Source of the DNA: Larus michahellis
Lineage: Eukaryota; Chordata; Aves; Charadriiformes; Laridae
Assembly (NCBI RefSeq): GCF_964199755.1
Contig: NC_133896.1
Coordinates: forward strand, 83,233,815-83,297,814
Reading direction: 5' to 3'
DNA length: 64,000 nt
Under the pieces are notes generated by a model. That model made no database searches and was not told the origin of the DNA. It worked only from the letters and a program-made list of their open reading frames with translations. Both the position numbers and the translations under genes were made by a program. This document shows, in pieces, positions 23,652 to 33,699 of this stretch. Each line of letters opens with the position of its first letter. Position 1 is the first letter of the stretch.

Positions 23652-24710
23652 TAATGAGGAGGAGAATGTGTTTGTTTAAAGCAGGTGTGGCCTGGATCTC
23701 CGTGGTTTGCTTGCAGTTGTCTTGTGGCCTAGAACAAACAAAGCTCCTGCTGGTGTTTCTTCCAAAGGAAGTAGTGATTCAATCTTCAATTTTCCAAACC
23801 TTCTTTGAAATGCACCTGCCTTCAACAGGTGCCTTGTGTTACAGAGCTCACCTGTACCTCAGCAGTCTGTGCTGCTCACTGTTACATCCCAAAAGCCAAG
23901 GGTGGGGGAGAAGCTTTTTCTCTAGTGTGGACAAGAAGGTTTAGGAGAAACTCCTCTGTGGCTGGAGTCAGAACCAGTGCATTTCCTGTGCAGTAACAAA
24001 GTGTAGCGTGCTCAGTGGAGGGAAGAGGCCCAGTCCATGAGCAAACATGGTGAAAGAGTACCTTACTGGAGAATGTGATTCCAAGCCTTAGTTTCTTCCT
24101 GCTTCACGTAGAGCAAGCACAAGTGGAGTCTGAGTCTTAGAGATATTTAGGCACCTAACTACCATTACGAATTTGTGAACTTGAGGAGGCCTCTTATTTA
24201 TATTAAGTGGTACATGCCTAATAATAACAGTAATGAAAGTAAGGATATTGAAGTCTTTTTTCTAAAGAGGAGTAGGGTTGGTTTTTTTTCCCTATTATAA
24301 CCTAACTCATGAAGATGAATTGACATTTCTGCATGGACACAATGATGTTTATAGCTGCATATTCTTCTCTGGACGACTTTTTCTGTTAAATTTATGGAAT
24401 TGAAAGTGGAATTTAAGGAAAATGGTGAGAAAACCCACTTCTTGGAGTGAGCAGAAAAGAACACGGTGAACCTGCAGACCAGGTTCTGCCTCACTTGGGA
24501 AATTGCCCAAACTTTTCGCATGCAGACAAAACTGCTTTAAACTACCTAGTGGTGAAGCAGAAAACTCTGGGTTTTTTTCCTTTCCTTGCTGCCTGGATAT
24601 GCCCTATCCCTTCCCTGTCACATTGTTCCCATCTGCTCTGTCCTTCCCTTACCCTCCATTACAGTCCTTATTGCCCCCCTCCCTGGGAAGGAGGATATTT
24701 GCAATGTATC

Positions 24711-24739
24711 TGAGGCCCACCTTCTTTTGGTGGGCCTCA
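24711..24739. other. Perfect hairpin (11-bp arms, 7-nt loop)
   Basis: tgaggcccacc (24711-24721) and ggtgggcctca (24729-24739) are exact reverse complements around ttctttt. It lies about 180 bp upstream of the ATG of gene 2, before the acceptor-like site. Confidence 0.8.
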
Positions 24740-24899
24740 AATATGTTGCACAAGCTCCTTATTTTGTATTTGTTTCCTCATTTCTCTGTCCACCCTCCCC
24801 TCATCCTCTCAGGTACAGGCAATAACTAAGACAGCTTTGGGATTTCTACTATTTCCACTCATTTATAGACATTAGGGGAAGCACTCATTAAACATAACT

Positions 24900-24913
24900 T
24901 CTTTGTTTCCCAG
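24900..24913 (+). other. Probable splice acceptor in front of gene 2 ATG
   Basis: tctttgtttcccag is a good polypyrimidine tract plus CAG, ending 6 bases before the ATG at 24920. It implies an upstream non-coding exon. In frame, a TAG directly precedes the ATG, which fixes the start. Confidence 0.5.
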
Positions 24914-24919
24914 CTGTAG

Positions 24920-25088
24920 ATGGAGCCTGAAGATGAACAGGAGGCTGAGGCCACCTGGACGGCACAAGCACCTTTTGTGAATGTAGACTCTACTAATGTC
25001 AAACCAGATGCCAAACAAGAAGTGACAGCCTGTTCATGGGTGCGGAAGGCAGGGAGGCGCTGTAAAGAGTGCTTCTCGCGGAGAATAT
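24920..25088 (+). CDS. Gene 2 coding exon 1: cytoplasmic tail
   Basis: 169 nt, residues 1-56 plus one base; donor ATAT|gtaaga. The acidic N-terminus ([10 protein letters not shown]) is followed by a basic, Cys-containing stretch near the membrane. Confidence 0.85.
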
Positions 25089-28000
25089 GTAAGACTTTTT
25101 TCTTTTGTGTTTGGTAAGACACCTTCCTGCAGGAAGCTGAAGTCTAGCTCCGAATCTAGTTCCAGGTCTCCTGGCTTGGACAAGACAAAACCTGTGAATT
25201 TACTTCTAGGCAAAGCTGTAGTCATAAAAATTAACTGTTACGTTTGATCCAAGTGTGGACTGTTTATGTTTGATTCTTTTATGTGAAAACAGGCATTTAC
25301 CTGTGTGAAATATTCTTGGGTAAGATGCAGAAAGTGAAGACAAACCTCATTAGAGAAAATAATTTGTGCCTTTGCAACAGATGAGCTTGCACATCTGCAT
25401 TGAAGTTTGTGTGTGAAGGTGGGCTTGTGACAAAGAGAAAATACATTTGATTCAAGACTGCAGCCATACTCTGAACGTCAGCCTTTAATGTTTCAGTTGT
25501 GTGAGAGCATTCTCCTGTTTTCCAAACATGGGTGTAGCTTGCTTGGCGTCAGTGATGACCTGCGAGTTCTCAGCCTCCAGCAATTATTGCTAAGAGGTCT
25601 GCAAAATATAGAGGCGATAGTAAACTTGGGACTGGATCCTTGCTATACAAGGGTCTGCACTTCTGTGGAAAACTTTAGGGTGTATACAGATAAAAAAAAA
25701 AAGCCAATTTGGTGATAGTTGGTCATTTTATCAAATGGTCCAGTTATATAAATGTCAATTTATATATGTTTATATATGTTTATATAATGTTTGACTTCAG
25801 TAGTGCTTTGTATTTACATACTTAGAGCTTAAGTGAAAGGCTATGCTACTGCTGTCTCACTTAATACTGAAATATAGTCTGAGCCTAAGTGCTCATGTAT
25901 ACAACACCATTAATGATCCTCTTTTTCACAGCCTGTGGGCTATGTGTATCTTTGGGATTTCTGCTGGTGGTGGTGACCATTGTGTTTGGTAAGTTTTTGG
26001 AACATTTTCCATTTGAGATATATCTCCTCTGACTACTGGGCTCCAGGATCACAGCAGTCAAGCACAACAACATTAGTACTGCACAGTCAAAAAACCTGGG
26101 ACTTCCATTACTATTTCAGTTGTTTTGATGTCAGTCTAAGGTTGAATAATGTCCAGGCAGAATTTAAAAGGAAACAGAATTCTCCCCATGGATAAAAATC
26201 CAGATGATGCAGCTGTAAACTTTTTTTTTTTTCTTTTTGCTGCATCCTTACTACTCTTAAGAGTGTAGCTTCTTGCCTGGCCATCCATATGGTGTATGCA
26301 TGTCTGGTCTTTGCTTATCACCAGTAACTCACTTGATTATACCTTAGTGCACAAAGTCAGCATCGCATCTCCCGGCATAGACTCCAGGCTTACTGTGTAG
26401 GCTGCTTGTATATCTGGTCTCGAGGGCTTCTTTATTGTCACACGTGGAAGGCAACTACATAATACAGCCAGCTTATCTTTTCACAAATGTGGGAGTCATT
26501 CTGTCTTTCATTTTTTAAAAATTCATTTGTGTATTTTTAAGCAGAAGTCAGGCCTACCTCCCACTGGCACAGTGGAGGCCAGATGTGCTCCCACTGTCCC
26601 ATGCAGAACTCTTCTATGGGATCAAAGGCTGTGCTGCCTGCAGCATTACCTGAGGTATCCAAGTCACTGGTTACCTGTGAATCTCAGTGGAGCCTCCGCA
26701 GCCCCATCTGCACAGGGAGCTCTCGAATCTCTGCATTAAGTATATCTTCAGTCTGCCCCCTGCAACAGCATAGGGTATAGTAGTGCAGTCCTCTGCTGCA
26801 CATATGTGGAAATGAATGGAAGATGATAGTGACATCTGTCCCTGTTGATTGTCCTTTGCTTTGTTAGGCTTTTATTTAAATGGAATCAGTCACATTTTCT
26901 TGGAGGGGGTGAAGGCAGCACTCACAGGTGACTTGCTAAGGGGTCTCCAATTTGTATATAGCAAAGAGAGTAGCTGATTAGAAAGGCAAAGAGCAAGTGT
27001 GACGACAGCAGGATGCAGAGTCTGGGAGATCAATTCACTTCCTGCAAGGCCCTCTACTCACATAACGGACAGGTACTTTCACTTCAATATTATCCATCTG
27101 CAAGCTTAAGCAGTGGAAGAATGCTTAAGCCTGGGTGCTTTGGGTGCTGCAAGAGGTCTGGATTCGATCCCAGCAGGATGACCCAGGAAATACACTTTAT
27201 ACACTGGGTGAGCCCGGCTGTGTTACAACAGACACCGTGCTGCGCAGAAAAGGTCACTGTAACCATTCAGTAACGATCAGGGCAGATTGTTTTTGTTTGG
27301 AAAATAGAAATAAAAGGAAATGCAAATGAGTTCACTTCATTGCATGAAATTAAACTCTGAAATGAAACATGCTAGTGAATCCTATCATCCTCACAGAGCT
27401 ACTGTGACAGAAAGAAGATGAAGAGAGGGCATCAGAATGTGCTGGGGAACAACTCCAAAGAACCATTGTCCAAACCATTATCTCCAAATAATAATACTTT
27501 TTACCTCTTCATTAACAGACAAATTTCATTAGCATCCTATCAACACCTAATTTACCTGCCTTCACACATATTTGTCAAACAGTTAGAGGTCTGATAGAAG
27601 ATCAAAGTAACTTGTCTTCATGAAATACCTCACCAGTTGTAGATATTCAATTATTCATTACTGAAAATGAATTCGATCAATAAATTAACAGTATGAGGTT
27701 TATTACTCTAGTACTGGATTTAAAAGGTGCCGAGTATAAATTGTCAATTGTAAATGCCTCTAATTCTCTAAAATTTGGGAGTGTTTTCCAAACCCTACTT
27801 ACTTTCTTCTGGTTGTAATAATTGGGCTGCAGCCCCCAACTCTCACATTTCTCAGCTGAAGGGCAGGAAAGGTCAGGACTCTTGCCCTTCCTTTGGCTTC
27901 TCTTCTGGCATGTGTGGCATTAGCTTTCAAAAAATCTATGTTTTAGGTTGACTTACGCTGATGAATGCTAAGATTTTACTGGGTAGAAATTTTGTCCTTT

Positions 28001-31000
28001 CTTTTCTTTTGTAGTTCTACCAAATCTACAGAAAATTTCTCACCACGGAAAATTTCCTCCTGAACTGTGCCCCAGTGAGTGGATAGGTTACAAAAAGAAA
28101 TGTTATTTCATCTCAGAGGAGGAAGAAAACTGGACGTCTAGTCAGACCTTCTGCACTGAGAACGAATCCTTGCTAGCTGTTTTTGAAAACCAGGAAGAAA
28201 NNNNNNNNNNNNNNNNNNNNNNNNNNNNNNNNNNNNNNNNNNNNNNNNNNNNNNNNNNNNNNNNNNNNNNNNNNNNNNNNNNNNNNNNNNNNNNNNNNNN
28301 NNNNNNNNNNNNNNNNNNNNNNNNNNNNNNNNNNNNNNNNNNNNNNNNNNNNNNNNNNNNNNNNNNNNNNNNNNNNNNNNNNNNNNNNNNNNNNNNNNNN
28401 TAGATAGATTGACATTTGAGCTTTCATGTTACTGTGATTGTTGAATAGAGGTCAAAAGGCTACTTTTCTGGTTCGCTGGTACATATTAGTGGTGTAGCAG
28501 ATATTTAAATGGAGGAAACCTCAGTGAAATTACACAGACTAACTTACATGTGAGTTTGACTTGAGCTAATAAATATTTTTACGGAGGCAAGAATTTCAGC
28601 AATGAAGAAGATGCAGGGCCTAGTTCTTACTTCATGTATGAGTCCCTTACTGAATGTGGTCTCTCATTTTTATCCCATCAACAGACCCCTTTCTTTGCCA
28701 GTAATACCAACCATATTTACCAGCTTGTCCCCTCTCCACAAGCCCCTTATGTGTCGCAGCCCTATGAGTGATCATCTCTTAGCAAATTTGTAGATGCCTC
28801 TCTTCCTTGCTTGCCTAAAAGCTTCACTTCTGTTGTGGTGCCTGTGATGCTCAGCTGATAAATGGCTAGACAAAAGTTGGTGTTATTTAAACTGCTGCTT
28901 AAAAACTTTATACCTACAAACTGTAAACACAACTTATGAAAGAAAATCACAGAAACACTGGCATTGGCCTACTGGGTCAGATTAGTGCTCTGTGGTATGC
29001 TCCAGCACTGGATGGTGTGAGCCACACCAGAAGGTGGTACACCAAAAACTGTAGAAATGGCATTGAGACCATATGGAGACAGTTTCTTCTGAACTGTATT
29101 GGATTGAAGTTGCTCAGGGAAAGTGGAGGAGTATGAGGGCTTGCTCTTTCCATGTCCATTGGAGTCCCTCCTGAAAGCTAGTACGTCATTTTTAAGTTCA
29201 CTGAGTCTAATGATAGCTTGTTGCAGGGAGTTCTCTTAATATTAACCCATTGCAAATGCTCTTTCTGTTATCTTCCATCATTCTTTGCTGTGTTGATGCT
29301 GTGTTGCAAACTTCTGGAGCAGTGAACTGTCTTTTACTCTTTTTATCTGTACATCCACAGATAAAAACCTTTACATTTAAATTACCGAAGTAAGCACTGG
29401 GAAGGGGAGGAGTTCCCATATGGCAATCTGAAATGCAGGAAACACCTGTATGTACCAGCCTATTTAGAGCAAGCTGCATTTGTAGAGATTAATAAACATA
29501 TACAGACAGACACAACCGATATATGGTGTTTCTGTAATTTTGTGTATAGTTAACAGTAATAATTTTCAAGGGCATAGAATTGAAAAATTTCACTGAAATT
29601 TATGATACTATAAGAGCCAATTCAAAGGCAGCATTAGGCTCTTTATCTCTCAATTAAATGCTTATGAAAGTGTTCTAGGTGACAGAATGATGAGCTAGTC
29701 CTCAAAACTCACAGGAGGAATTTACTTCTCATTTTGAGAGCTCATGTTGGTTTTTTTTTTGGTTTTTTTTTTTTTTTTTTTAAGCATTCTTTAGCTAAGT
29801 ATTTGAAAATAGATGACTCCTGGATTGGATTGCGCAAGAAAGGCAAAAACTTCTTCTGGGAGAATGGTATTCCCTTCAAGGAGGACTTGTAAGTTCCGTG
29901 TGATTGTCTAACGTGTACTTAAGGAAATGTACAATCAGGGTTTACAGCACAATGTTATTTATATCAGGATTCTTTTTTTTTTTTTCACGTGAGTTATAGC
30001 TATGACTTTGAAAATTAAGTCTTTGCAGTTACAGCTGATCTAATTCCAATAGCATCTATGTAGAGGAGTCCCTGAGTCAAGCAGGGCTTTTTTTTTTTGC
30101 TAGTTCAACATGTGAAGATAATGTTACTGATCATCTCTATTTACCTTAATTTATACATACTTTTCACTACATAGTACAGACATTTCAGTCTCTTTTCAGA
30201 TTGGTTTCCAGTGTGATCCTATGTGCTCATCTTCCTGAAATACCCAATATCTAGCAAATACCCATGCATTTTTTAGGAACGAAAGAGAATGAAGTGACAG
30301 GTATGAGGGAATAATCATCTTGAGATGGATTAAGGAGCTTCATAAGAAAAATATCTGCTTTAGTGAGTTTGTCACAACCTGCAGACAACCCAGACTTTCC
30401 CCCTACTTATATTAGAAAACGCATAGGCCACAGCAGGTTTGCCTCAGGCCCATCAAACAGCAGTTCCCCTTGTCTTGCTCTCCAGCGCATTTATGACCTC
30501 AGTAATTCTAGGCAGGCTGTTATCATAAGCGGTCTTTTGTCTGTACTTCTGTTATTGTATGATACTTGGTATGGACTGTTCATAGAAACAGAGATTCACA
30601 GAATCATAGGCTTGTCTTGATTGGAAGAGACCTTTAAGATGATCAAGTCCAACTGTCAACCTAGTACTGCCAAGTTATCACTAAACCATGTCCCTCAGCA
30701 CTACATCTACACGTCTGTTAAATACCTTCAGGGATGGTGACTCCACCACTGCCCTGGGCAGCCTGTTCCAATGCTTGATAACCCTTTCTGTGAAGAAATT
30801 TTTCCTAATATCCAATATAAACCTCCCCTGGCGCAACTTCAGGCCGTTTTCTCTTTTCCTATCGACTATTACTTGGGAATCCAAACTCCACCTGGCTACA
30901 ACCTCCTTTCAGGTAGTCGTAGAGAGAGATAAGGTTCTCTTATCTCCAGCCTAAACAATGTCTTACTGTTAGGGTATGGGTTAGGGTGGTTAGGGTTAGG

Positions 31001-31551
31001 GTAAGGGTGAGGCCCATTAGATTTAGGGCAATTAGGGTTAGGATTTGTTAGGGTTAGGGTTCCCTCAGCCATTCTTCATAACGCTAGTTCTCTAGGCTCC
31101 TCACCAGCTCCCTTGCCCTTCTCTGGACTCTCTCCAGCACCTTAATGTCTGTCTTGTAGTGAGCGGCCCAAAAGTGAGAATATTCGAGATGGGGCCTCAC
31201 CCTGCTGGACACACTATTTCTTATACAAGCCATGCAACATTGCTAACAGACTTTTCTAACATGATTTATCACTGACTTTGCTTTTAGCAGTTGAAACTAC
31301 CATATCAGAAGGGACCAAAGTCAACTGGAAACTACTTCAGCAGATGTTTTGTTTTACAGCAAGCTAAAATATTTAGCTCGGTAGTAGAAATTATTTAGTA
31401 ATCACTGTTTTCATCCTGTTTTTTTTTTTTCAGGTTCCAGATGCAGAATCACTCTGAGTGTGCCTACTTGGATGCCTTCACTATTTCTACCTCAGCATGT
31501 TCTTTGCCCAGGCGCTGGCTCTGTTTCCAACTTCCTAAATGGATAACTTAG
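24920..31551 (+). CDS. CLEC2/CD69-like C-type lectin-like type II membrane protein (gene 2)
   Basis: Five coding exons: 24920-25088, 25932-25988, 28015 into the gap at 28201, 29785-29888 and 31434-31551. Phases 1,1,0,2 are identical to gene 1. About 211 aa are expected; one residue is inferred inside the gap. Residues 1-56 are cytoplasmic, acidic then basic, with C48 and C51 (CKEC) next to the membrane; 57-76 is a short membrane segment. The lectin domain runs from C94, with C105 and C122, a WIGLRKKG motif and three C-terminal cysteines. Sequons NWT, NES and NHS suggest heavy glycosylation. There is no calcium-site EPN/QPD or WND motif. It is clearly a paralogue of gene 1, in divergent orientation. 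In mammals this family acts as cell-surface ligands (CLEC2) or as the activation antigen CD69; which applies here is not shown by sequence. Confidence 0.88.
25932..25988 (+). CDS. Gene 2 coding exon 2: membrane segment
   Basis: 57 nt, phase 1 at both ends; acceptor ctttttcacag, donor G|gtaagt. It encodes [18 protein letters not shown]. Confidence 0.87.
28015..28200 (+). CDS. Gene 2 coding exon 3: first part of lectin domain, cut by assembly gap
   Basis: Acceptor tcttttgtag. It encodes [14 protein letters not shown] and the third Cys in TFCTEN. The frame stays open to the gap at 28201. Alignment with gene 1 exon 3 predicts that the exon needs only about 2 more bases before its donor, so almost nothing coding is lost. 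Confidence 0.88.
28201..28400. other. Assembly gap (200 N)
   Basis: A run of 200 N directly after the first lectin-domain exon of gene 2. The round length suggests a placeholder, so the true distance is unknown. Confidence 0.98.
29785..29888 (+). CDS. Gene 2 coding exon 4: WIGL exon of lectin domain
   Basis: 104 nt; acceptor is a long T tract ending taag, donor TT|gtaagt. It encodes [19 protein letters not shown], matching gene 1 exon 4 residue for residue in spacing. Confidence 0.93.
30592..31220 (-). repeat. CR1 LINE 3' part, minus strand, split by telomeric repeats
   Basis: The plus strand reads acagaatcatagg at the start, then ctccaccactgccctgggca, ctctggactctctccagcac and gatggggcctcacc, the reverse complement of CR1. 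The element is interrupted at 30967-31060 by TTAGGG repeats. It lies in the last intron of gene 2. Confidence 0.9.
30967..31060 (+). repeat. Interstitial telomeric repeat block
   Basis: About 94 bp containing eight exact TTAGGG units plus degenerate ones such as taaggg and attagattta. The vertebrate telomere repeat is TTAGGG. CR1 sequence flanks it on both sides, so this is an internal insertion, not a chromosome end. Confidence 0.92.
31434..31551 (+). CDS. Gene 2 last coding exon
   Basis: 118 nt including the TAG stop; acceptor T tract plus cag. It contains [10 protein letters not shown] and RRWLC, the last three conserved cysteines of the domain. Confidence 0.93.
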
Positions 31552-32151
31552 GTCTTCATTTGATATTGACAGTTAAGACATATACATTATACAGTCACTT
31601 TGGATAGATGTCAGGCCTGCTGTGGCCACACAGTTTTGGACCATCTAGAAGCCTAAATCAGAGAGATGAGGTTTTGTCTTGGCTCCTGCTCACAAAGTCT
31701 TTCCAACTCTGCCTGGTTTTTGTCTGGGCATTCATATTAATGTTTACAAAGTTTGTTCATGCTAAGATTTGAGCTTGTTCAAAAAAGCAATAGACACCCC
31801 CACCCCACCCCAACAGGATTATTTGTGACCATTGCATTGTCTGCACATCTAGTGCCCAGTAATCTGAGGAAGAGGGCATTTTCAGGTGTGTTTGTTTTGG
31901 TTTTTTTTGCACCCCCTGGAAGCAGCATTTTGTCTGTGCAAAAAGTCTGCCACTGGAAAGAGTGTGGAGTTTACTGATCACAAAGTGCAGGAAAAAGATG
32001 TTCAAGCAGACAGCTGTGTCAAACTGAGACATGAGATGTGCCACCATTTGCTGGTGCCCTTCTGCTGAAGCTTCCCAGGCACAGCTCCTCAGCTGCTCCA
32101 TTCCTGGGGTGGGTGTGAGCAGTCCGCATTAGCTTCTCACAGTTGTGCTGC

Positions 32152-32878
32152 TGTCCTGGTTTGAGGTAAAACAGAACCAGTTTTCTGTTCAGTAATTTTA
32201 CTTCTTAGCTAGGCCTCTTCTGACTCTCTGAATTAACAGCGTGTTGTGCCGAAACCAGTTCATTCTCAGAGTGGTAAGACCAATCTTTACAGTCTGTGCC
32301 AAAGAATGGAGTGCAGAGAGGCTCTTGCTTATACTCATTGTTGACCAAGGTCAGCTAATTTCTTTATTTGCCCCATTAGAGAGTCAGAAGTGGAAAAGCA
32401 TAGAGGGGTCCCACCTGCAGGGAGGAGCGGACAGGACAGGTGACCCAAAACCGACCAACAGGGTATTCCATCCCATCTGCCCCATGCTTGGTATAAAAGC
32501 TGAGGGATGAAAGGGTCAGCTCTCTTTCTTCAGTGGCCGACGTCTGAGGAGGACTCTGTCTGTTCCTCTGCCTTTGATCCCCATCCGTGAGTTCCTGACT
32601 CCAGCTCTGGAATCCAGTTCCCACCCATTGCTGAGCCTAGTCTGGGACTTCCCCAGTGCCTGCCGATGACATCATCCTGGGAGCTTGATAGTTTTGTATA
32701 CGTTGTATCTATTTCATTATTTTCCTTTATATTTTATTATTGATATTTCACTAAAGTAGTTTAGTTTAGAAGAAACTCATAAACCTCTTTATCTCTCTTC
32801 CTCCTATCCATGTACGAGAGTTTGTGGCGGGGGAGCATCTGTCACCAGCCATTGGCCAATTTGGCCAAAACCACGAGA
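32152..32878 (+). mobile_element. Solo ERV LTR, 727 bp, plus strand
   Basis: Starts TGTCCTGGTTTGAGG and ends CCACGAGA (the final CA of the family is mutated to GA). It is flanked by the 5-bp repeat gctgc at 32147-32151 and 32879-32883, a target-site duplication. It is the same family as the minus-strand LTR at 7259-7972. It sits about 600 bp past the stop codon of gene 2, within its probable 3' UTR or downstream flank. Confidence 0.87.
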
Positions 32879-33052
32879 GCTGCACTGCAGAAATCTCCAG
32901 TAGATGGGTAGAGCAGGTAGCTGGGGGCAGTAACTTGCCTCAGCAAGATCTGCTGGAATTTCTGTTGGAGCCTTCAGTTGACTGGTTACTGAAAGGACAT
33001 CAGCAGAGGGTTGTGCATTTCTCTACCACTTGCATTTTACCTGCTAATGATG

Positions 33053-33116
33053 ATAGAGTCATACAATCATAGAATCGTTTAGGTTGGAAAGGACTCTTAA
33101 GATCATGAAGTCCAGT
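33053..33116 (-). repeat. CR1 LINE 3'-terminal fragment
   Basis: The plus strand contains aatcatagaatcgtttaggt and ttggaaaggactcttaag, the reverse complement of the last about 60 bases of CR1. Confidence 0.8.
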
Positions 33117-33389
33117 GATAAGTGATGTAGCAGCCCATTTAGCAATTCCTGTAAAATGACCAATATGTACGCGGTGCTTAAGATCACTGAATTACAATTT
33201 GAGGTGCTGTGTGTGGGGATGCTAGTCCTAAATCAGGCCCCACTGATGCCAACTTCACATCCAGGTGCTTCCACAGCCAGCTGCAGTAAGGTTATCCCTG
33301 CTTTACAGAGGTGCAAATGAAGTCAGGACTCATACCCTGCGTCTCAAAAGCTGTGGAACTTATTTATTATCACCTATGTACATAATATA

Positions 33390-33505
33390 TTTTGATACAA
33401 ACAGAATATTAAGAGGAATTCAATGAATTTCAAAGACTGCCCGTTTATTTTGATACAAACAGAATACTAAGAGGAATGTAATGAGTTTTAAGGACCTGCA
33501 ATGTG
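33390..33505 (+). repeat. Tandem duplication of a 58-bp unit
   Basis: Two adjacent copies at 33390-33447 and 33448-33505, each beginning ttttgatacaaacagaata and containing aagaggaat, then diverging by a few substitutions. Confidence 0.8.
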
Positions 33506-33651
33506 TAAAGCTGCTTTACTGAGTTCCTGGGATGGGGCTGTTTGAAAGAGGAGAAGGATGACATGCAAGACAATTTGGGGCTCTTAACCTGCAGTAACAC
33601 GGATGGTCCCCCTGTAATTCTGAGATAAAAATGTAACCGAGAACTGTATTG

Positions 33652-33657
33652 AATAAA
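33652..33657 (+). terminator. Candidate poly(A) signal for gene 2
   Basis: AATAAA followed by a T/GT-rich element (ttttgttttgtgtttatc) about 25 bases on. No AATAAA occurs between the stop codon at 31551 and the LTR, so the transcript may run through the LTR to here (3' UTR about 2.1 kb). This is inference. Confidence 0.35.
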
Positions 33658-33699
33658 TTGCACTTTAGTACCAACTACAGATTTTGTTTTGTGTTTATC

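Noticed and set aside
30967-31060. Chromosome end or subtelomere
   Set aside because: CR1 and an intact gene continue on both sides, so the TTAGGG block is interstitial.
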